A stretch of 31,059 bases of DNA, from positions 1-31,059 of IMG/VR virus record IMGVR_UViG_3300025127_000150; one strand, 5' to 3'. The stretch's first letter is position 1, and each line of letters begins with the position of its first letter. The notes below the pieces were generated by a model. That model made no database searches and was not told the origin of the DNA. It worked only from the letters and a program-made list of their open reading frames with translations. The position numbers and the translations under genes are program-made. Shown here piece by piece: positions 28,420 to 31,059 of this stretch. Source of the stretch: a virus.

Positions 28420-28620
28420 ATGGCTTACAAAGTAGAATTGATAAAAATTAAAAAGAGCTACAGAAGTGTTATAGTCGATGCAGACAATCGAAGAGAAGCG
28501 TTGACAAAAGCGCGGTCTATGCCAGAAGATGAATTTGACGAGACAGAAAACACAGAGCAAGTTCAATGGGAAACAAAAAGAGAATGGAATTTGCTAGACT
28601 TTTTATTTAATAGAGTATAG
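28420..28620 (+). CDS. Hypothetical phage protein (66 aa)
   Basis: MAYKVELIKIKKSYRSVIVD then ADNRREALTKARSMPEDEFD: two strands and a helix, with an acidic second half. The V.AD...EAL..A pattern occurs in many small phage hypothetical proteins. The ribosome site is weak (GGTGAT). Confidence 0.62.
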   Translation: MAYKVELIKIKKSYRSVIVDADNRREALTKARSMPEDEFDETENTEQVQWETKREWNLLDFLFNRV

Positions 28621-28628
28621 GAGAAGAA

Positions 28629-28712
28629 ATGGACTTTCTTGGCGGAGTAATCACTATTGCAGTCGGCTTATGGGTTGGCCAGTGTTTGATTGATTGGTGG
28701 AGAAAAGGATGA
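28629..28712 (+). CDS. 27-aa membrane microprotein
   Basis: AGGAGAAGAA precedes ATG 28629. MDFLGGVITIAVGLWVGQCL followed by IDWWRKG: one membrane helix with a Trp/basic end. The stop overlaps the next start as ATGA. Confidence 0.55.
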   Translation: MDFLGGVITIAVGLWVGQCLIDWWRKG

Positions 28713-28897
28713 AAAAGTATCTAGAAACATACAGTGGCGATTTTATTGGTTTCTCCCGTCGAGACCTCGAACGCGCAAACAGGTCAGAACTTGTAGATTA
28801 TCTTGAAGCACGAGGTTCTGCTTGTTACGATGATGAATCAACAGAGCTTCTCCGAGCCGCTGCACTAGATGATTGGGACGGTGAGTACAGTGGTTAA
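28709..28897 (+). CDS. Small acidic protein with SAP-like helices (62 aa)
   Basis: ATG 28709 with AGAAAAGG upstream. FSRRDLERANRSELVDYLEA then RGSACYDDESTELLRAAALD: two helices joined by a turn in the L..LK.RG....G....L spirit of SAP domains, but without the usual basic residues. A longer frame from 28694 is not supported. Confidence 0.62.
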   Translation: MKKYLETYSGDFIGFSRRDLERANRSELVDYLEARGSACYDDESTELLRAAALDDWDGEYSG

Positions 28898-29150
28898 TTA
28901 TTCCAACAGAGACATCAACAAGCTTTTCGATGCTTACAATCCAAATAAAATCAAGTCTGGGGATCTAGTTATTGTCAAGCTGAGCCATGTAAGTTATTCT
29001 GCGAGAGTTGTTGGCTTGTCGCTGGACATGAAGAACAAAAAGGTGTATGCTGATCTTAAGCTAATTGAGCAAAACAGAAAGCATCCAACGCGCGTCGACG
29101 CCGCAGATTGTATGACGAGTGGTATGCCCTTATATCCTGGGCATCATTAG
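28869..29150 (+). CDS. GD-motif small protein (up to 93 aa)
   Basis: NKIKSGDLVIVKLSHVSYSA, then RVVGLSLD, KVYADLKLIEQN. The start is uncertain: ATG 28869, GTG 28881 or GTG 28890 are in frame and none has a clear ribosome site. It overlaps the upstream gene by up to 29 nt. Confidence 0.65.
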   Translation: MIGTVSTVVNYSNRDINKLFDAYNPNKIKSGDLVIVKLSHVSYSARVVGLSLDMKNKKVYADLKLIEQNRKHPTRVDAADCMTSGMPLYPGHH

Positions 29151-29166
29151 AATTATGGAGAAAGAG

Positions 29167-29367
29167 ATGGTAGATTTTTCAATGGGTAGCGCCCGCCGGG
29201 TCGCACGACAAATGGTTGATATGAGAGATGATAAGCGCAAAGCAATGTTAAAGACATTCCCAACGGATCTCAAGTGTAAGATTGTCGAAGAAATGGTAAA
29301 TATTAGACTTGAACGACTACGCGGACCAGATGGTGTGATTAGACCAGCGAAAGTGAGCGAACGATGA
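29167..29367 (+). CDS. Hypothetical basic helical protein (66 aa)
   Basis: ATG 29167 is preferred because GGAG lies 6 nt upstream; ATG 29155 (70 aa) is the alternative. MGSARRVARQMVDMRDDKRK and KIVEEMVNIRLERLRGPDGV are Arg-rich helices. ATGA overlap with the next gene. Confidence 0.6.
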   Translation: MVDFSMGSARRVARQMVDMRDDKRKAMLKTFPTDLKCKIVEEMVNIRLERLRGPDGVIRPAKVSER

Positions 29368-29624
29368 AGCGAGTAACTAACGATGAAGTGGCCCAAGCAT
29401 GGCTCGAAGGCAGAGAAGCAGTAAGCCACACAGGTAATTTCAGCACAGACGGAAAAAAGATTTACTCTTACGAATTGCAGATTGGTGACACATCTGATGG
29501 TAAAAAGATTGTCCGTGACTACACAGCAAAGGGAAGTTATGGTTTCCGATCACAGACGACATCTTGCCATGTTGGGTTGTTGCGTTGGGTTCCAGGCCAT
29601 GAGACTCAGCCGATTATCATTTGA
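29364..29624 (+). CDS. Hypothetical phage protein (86 aa)
   Basis: A short helix (TNDEVAQAWLEGRE), then a strand-rich part (KKIYSYELQIGDTSDGKKIV, then TSCHVGLLRWVPG). Its size and pattern suit small conserved phage proteins of unknown function. ATGA overlap upstream. Confidence 0.65.
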   Translation: MKRVTNDEVAQAWLEGREAVSHTGNFSTDGKKIYSYELQIGDTSDGKKIVRDYTAKGSYGFRSQTTSCHVGLLRWVPGHETQPIII

Positions 29625-29644
29625 CAATTCGCGGTATTTTTTTC

Positions 29645-29673
29645 TTGACAACCTGGTAATTCTCTGATATAAT
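29645..29673 (+). promoter_or_regulatory. Consensus promoter with extended -10, predicted leaderless start
   Basis: TTGACA (29645-29650), 17 bp ending TGA, TATAAT (29668-29673). Six bases later is ATG 29680, exactly at the expected transcription start. Confidence 0.9.
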
Positions 29674-29679
29674 GTCTGC

Positions 29680-29958
29680 ATGAAAAATAAAAAAGAATTA
29701 AAAGCTGGTGATCTAGTCCAGATCTGGGACTGGTACCGAGAAGATGCTGATCATACAGCCGCGTTAAAATTAGCCAATCACGGTGATCTTGGTTATTTGG
29801 TCAAGAGACTTACAGAAACAGAGAAGCACGTATCTGGTAGTGAAATTTGGGAAGTGATCTTTTTCGGACAAGATCCTCCTGCGAAGTCACCCGTTAACTC
29901 TTCTTGGTTGCACAAGGTCGATAAATCTTCAGACATCAAGAAGGTAGAAGATGAATAA
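29680..29958 (+). CDS. GD-motif small protein (92 aa), predicted leaderless
   Basis: MKNKKELKAGDLVQIWDWYR, then DLGYLVKRLTE, IWEVIFFGQD and WLHKVDKS. No Shine-Dalgarno: the consensus promoter puts +1 on the A of the ATG. It overlaps the next gene by 8 nt. Confidence 0.75.
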   Translation: MKNKKELKAGDLVQIWDWYREDADHTAALKLANHGDLGYLVKRLTETEKHVSGSEIWEVIFFGQDPPAKSPVNSSWLHKVDKSSDIKKVEDE

Positions 29959-30175
29959 ACTACTCAAGGTTGGAGATATGGTGATATTTAGCCATGAGTC
30001 AGATCATCCTTTCACTGGCGTCATAAAAAGGATTGAAACTGATAAATGGGGACGCCAGGATAATGTCTTTATACACTGGCAAGGCATACAGCCGCATGTA
30101 TACACTGACAAGTATGGATTTTCAGGCTTCAATATTCGTAACCTTCGCCACGAGTTCAAGGTCATCAGGCAGTAA
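29951..30175 (+). CDS. GD-motif small protein (74 aa)
   Basis: MNKLLKVGDMVIFSHESDHP, then FTGVIKRIETD, NVFIHWQGIQ and HEFKVIRQ. AAGGTAGAAG serves as ribosome site. Last member of the family in the window. Confidence 0.72.
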   Translation: MNKLLKVGDMVIFSHESDHPFTGVIKRIETDKWGRQDNVFIHWQGIQPHVYTDKYGFSGFNIRNLRHEFKVIRQ

Positions 30176-30205
30176 AACTTTTTTGTGAAATGAGTCATTT
30201 TTTTC

Positions 30206-30234
30206 TTGACTTTTGGTTAAAAATTTGACATAAT
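30206..30234 (+). promoter_or_regulatory. Promoter with extended -10 for the 30267 gene
   Basis: TTGACT (30206-30211), 17 bp ending TGA, CATAAT (30229-30234). The 5' leader carries GAGGAAAGG before the ATG. Confidence 0.78.
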
Positions 30235-30266
30235 GTATATACAAACAATGAGGAAAGGCTCAAATT

Positions 30267-30599
30267 ATGGCAACTCGAATTTACTACCGACTATCTGATG
30301 ATACTAACAACGGACACTCACTCTGGACAGGTGCGATCACTGTAAAAGGTCGCCCGAAGAAGCATGAAGCGAGGCAAGCCGTCGCCCGCCACCTGCGATG
30401 CGATCGCCTTCCACCGAGAACTTTGGTTGTCTCTGACTTTGAGCTTCAAGTCGGTAACTGGACGGCAGACGAGATTCGCGGAGCAACAACACCAATGGCT
30501 GACGCACCAACGGTGAAGCGAAAGAAGAAAGCATTTTCCGACGTTGGGATGACTTTCGACCAAGCAGAAGATTTACTCAAGAAGTTTGGATTAAAGTAA
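30267..30599 (+). CDS. Hypothetical basic protein (110 aa)
   Basis: MATRIYYRLSDDTNNGHSLW, then ITVKGRPKKHEARQAVARHL and a linker of Pro/Lys, ending with a helix (TFDQAEDLLKKFGLK). The last helix resembles the end of small phage DNA-binding or RNA-polymerase-binding proteins only in being basic. No family recognised. Confidence 0.65.
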   Translation: MATRIYYRLSDDTNNGHSLWTGAITVKGRPKKHEARQAVARHLRCDRLPPRTLVVSDFELQVGNWTADEIRGATTPMADAPTVKRKKKAFSDVGMTFDQAEDLLKKFGLK

Positions 30600-30805
30600 T
30601 GGGATTTTGGAGAACATTAAAAGGTAAGATAATGTTACGCTATCCATATACAACGTTTATCGGGCGCGCCACAACATGGGGTTTTTCGTTCAAGCGATAT
30701 AACTTTGTGTTGTCAAGTGACACCACCACGCCATACAGTATTTTGCATCTTGGTCCGTTTGAGTTTTTCTCACGCCCCAAGTCTCGCGAGATTGATTGGT
30801 TCTAG
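30599..30805 (+). CDS. Hypothetical small beta protein (68 aa)
   Basis: ATG 30599 overlaps the upstream stop (TAATG); an in-frame ATG at 30632 with AAAGG upstream would give 57 aa. Strand-rich with many aromatics: YPYTTFIGRATTWGFSFKRY and SILHLGPFEFF. Function unknown. Confidence 0.6.
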   Translation: MGFWRTLKGKIMLRYPYTTFIGRATTWGFSFKRYNFVLSSDTTTPYSILHLGPFEFFSRPKSREIDWF

Positions 30806-30806
30806 T

Positions 30807-30887
30807 ATGTGGTGTGCACTTGGAGCGTTCGCAATCACGATGGTTACGTGTCTAATCTTTACTTGGACGATATCACTTAGACCATGA
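30807..30887 (+). CDS. 26-aa membrane microprotein
   Basis: MWCALGAFAITMVTCLIFTW then TISLRP: one membrane helix. It begins one base after the previous stop; the ribosome site is weak. ATGA overlap with the next frame. Confidence 0.42.
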   Translation: MWCALGAFAITMVTCLIFTWTISLRP

Positions 30888-30943
30888 TTGTGATGTTGAT
30901 TGTGGTGTGGCTGTTGTTGTATGAGTACGATTCGCGACGCTAA
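30884..30943 (+). CDS. 19-aa membrane microprotein candidate
   Basis: MIVMLIVVWLLLYEYDSRR: a hydrophobic helix with a charged end. ATG overlaps the upstream TGA. It is so short that it could be chance; coupling and strong hydrophobicity are the only support. Confidence 0.3.
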   Translation: MIVMLIVVWLLLYEYDSRR

Positions 30944-30970
30944 TCGGCGGTATTTTTTTCACCCGTGGGG

Positions 30971-31037
30971 GACATAGGCCAGAGACTTAGGTCGTGGCTG
31001 CGTAAGCGTGGAAGTGATTTCCAGGGTAGGCTATGTC
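30971..31037. ncRNA. Possible structured RNA at the right edge
   Basis: GACATAG (30971-30977) pairs with CTATGTC (31031-31037), closing a 53-nt region. Inside are TGGAA GTGAT TTCCA and GCT GCGTA AGC hairpins. GC content rises here, no open frame of note is present, and a T-rich stretch precedes it. It does not fold as a tRNA (no TTCRA loop). It may continue past the window; family unknown. The strand cannot be determined. Confidence 0.35.
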
Positions 31038-31059
31038 TAATCGCGAGAAGCTGGGAACT

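Noticed and set aside
28327-28566. Minus-strand 79-aa open frame
   Set aside because: Its start-distal part is the reverse translation of the tRNA-Arg gene, a well-known false protein, and the rest opposes the 28420 gene.
30971-31043. tRNA at the right end
   Set aside because: A 7-bp acceptor-like stem is present, but no T-loop, no 7-nt anticodon loop and the wrong arm spacing.

Overview
The window looks like the genome of a tailed bacteriophage, probably a large marine or aquatic myovirus-like phage of a Gram-negative host. The evidence is almost wall-to-wall plus-strand genes with 1-14 nt overlaps, a five-gene tRNA cluster, phage-type accessory genes (GroEL, Hsp20, a ClpP-like protease, glutaredoxin, UV-damage endonuclease, a MoxR/VWA pair) and dozens of tiny proteins. 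No portal, major capsid, tail, terminase or polymerase gene is visible, so family and host are inferences; nothing was searched against a database.

Layout. (1) 1-4.5 kb: a small DNA-binding-like protein coupled to a sigma-region-4-like protein, a very acidic 191-aa protein ended by a strong terminator, then a ClpP-family serine protease with an intact Ser/His/Asp triad followed by a 611-aa and a 206-aa protein of unknown function. (2) 4.6-9.1 kb: groEL under its own promoter, a tight cluster of five small genes (coiled-coil/TM protein, FlbD-like protein, glutaredoxin, unknown, small multi-TM protein), the only minus-strand gene, and hsp20. (3) 9.1-14.1 kb: an 818-aa PcfJ-like protein, a LeuA-regulatory-domain-like protein, two membrane microproteins, an Smr-domain protein, a lipoprotein and UvdE. 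(4) 14.1-19 kb and 22.4-25.5 kb: two blocks of very small genes dominated by one expanded family of about 55-95 aa proteins that carry a [KR][VI]GD[LV][VI] strand followed by a predicted small beta barrel (SH3/KOW/Tudor-like). (5) 19.1-22.2 kb: a MoxR-type AAA+ ATPase and a metallopeptidase/VWA protein, each with its own promoter. (6) 25.5-31 kb: phage hypothetical genes, five tRNAs (Lys-TTT, Gly-TCC, Pro-TGG, Leu-TAA, Arg-TCT) interleaved with membrane microproteins, more GD-motif proteins, and a possible structured RNA at the right edge.

The most distinctive feature is how the GD-motif family is arranged. At nine junctions the upstream gene and the next GD-motif gene overlap by exactly 14 nt. 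The GGTGAT codons of the downstream Gly-Asp motif supply the TGA stop of the upstream gene. At the best-conserved junctions the Shine-Dalgarno sequence of the next gene lies inside the codons for the upstream C-terminus (...EVIS). The seam therefore works as stop codon, ribosome site, start codon and signature motif at once, and looks like the unit by which the array grew. A second unusual point is promoter structure: about fifteen sigma70-like promoters, most with TTGAC(A/T), a 17-bp spacer and a TGn extended -10. At several genes the -10 ends exactly six bases before the ATG, which predicts leaderless mRNAs. A third is that several larger proteins start with a short motif resembling the T4 capsid-targeting peptide (aromatic-x-x-F-x-x-E-A), which suggests they are packaged in the head.

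How the genes may work together (inference): GroEL, Hsp20, ClpP-like protease and glutaredoxin point to protein folding and quality control during infection; UvdE to UV repair; MoxR/VWA to ATP-driven remodelling or insertion of a partner; and the arrays of tiny basic or membrane proteins to early host takeover or counter-defence.
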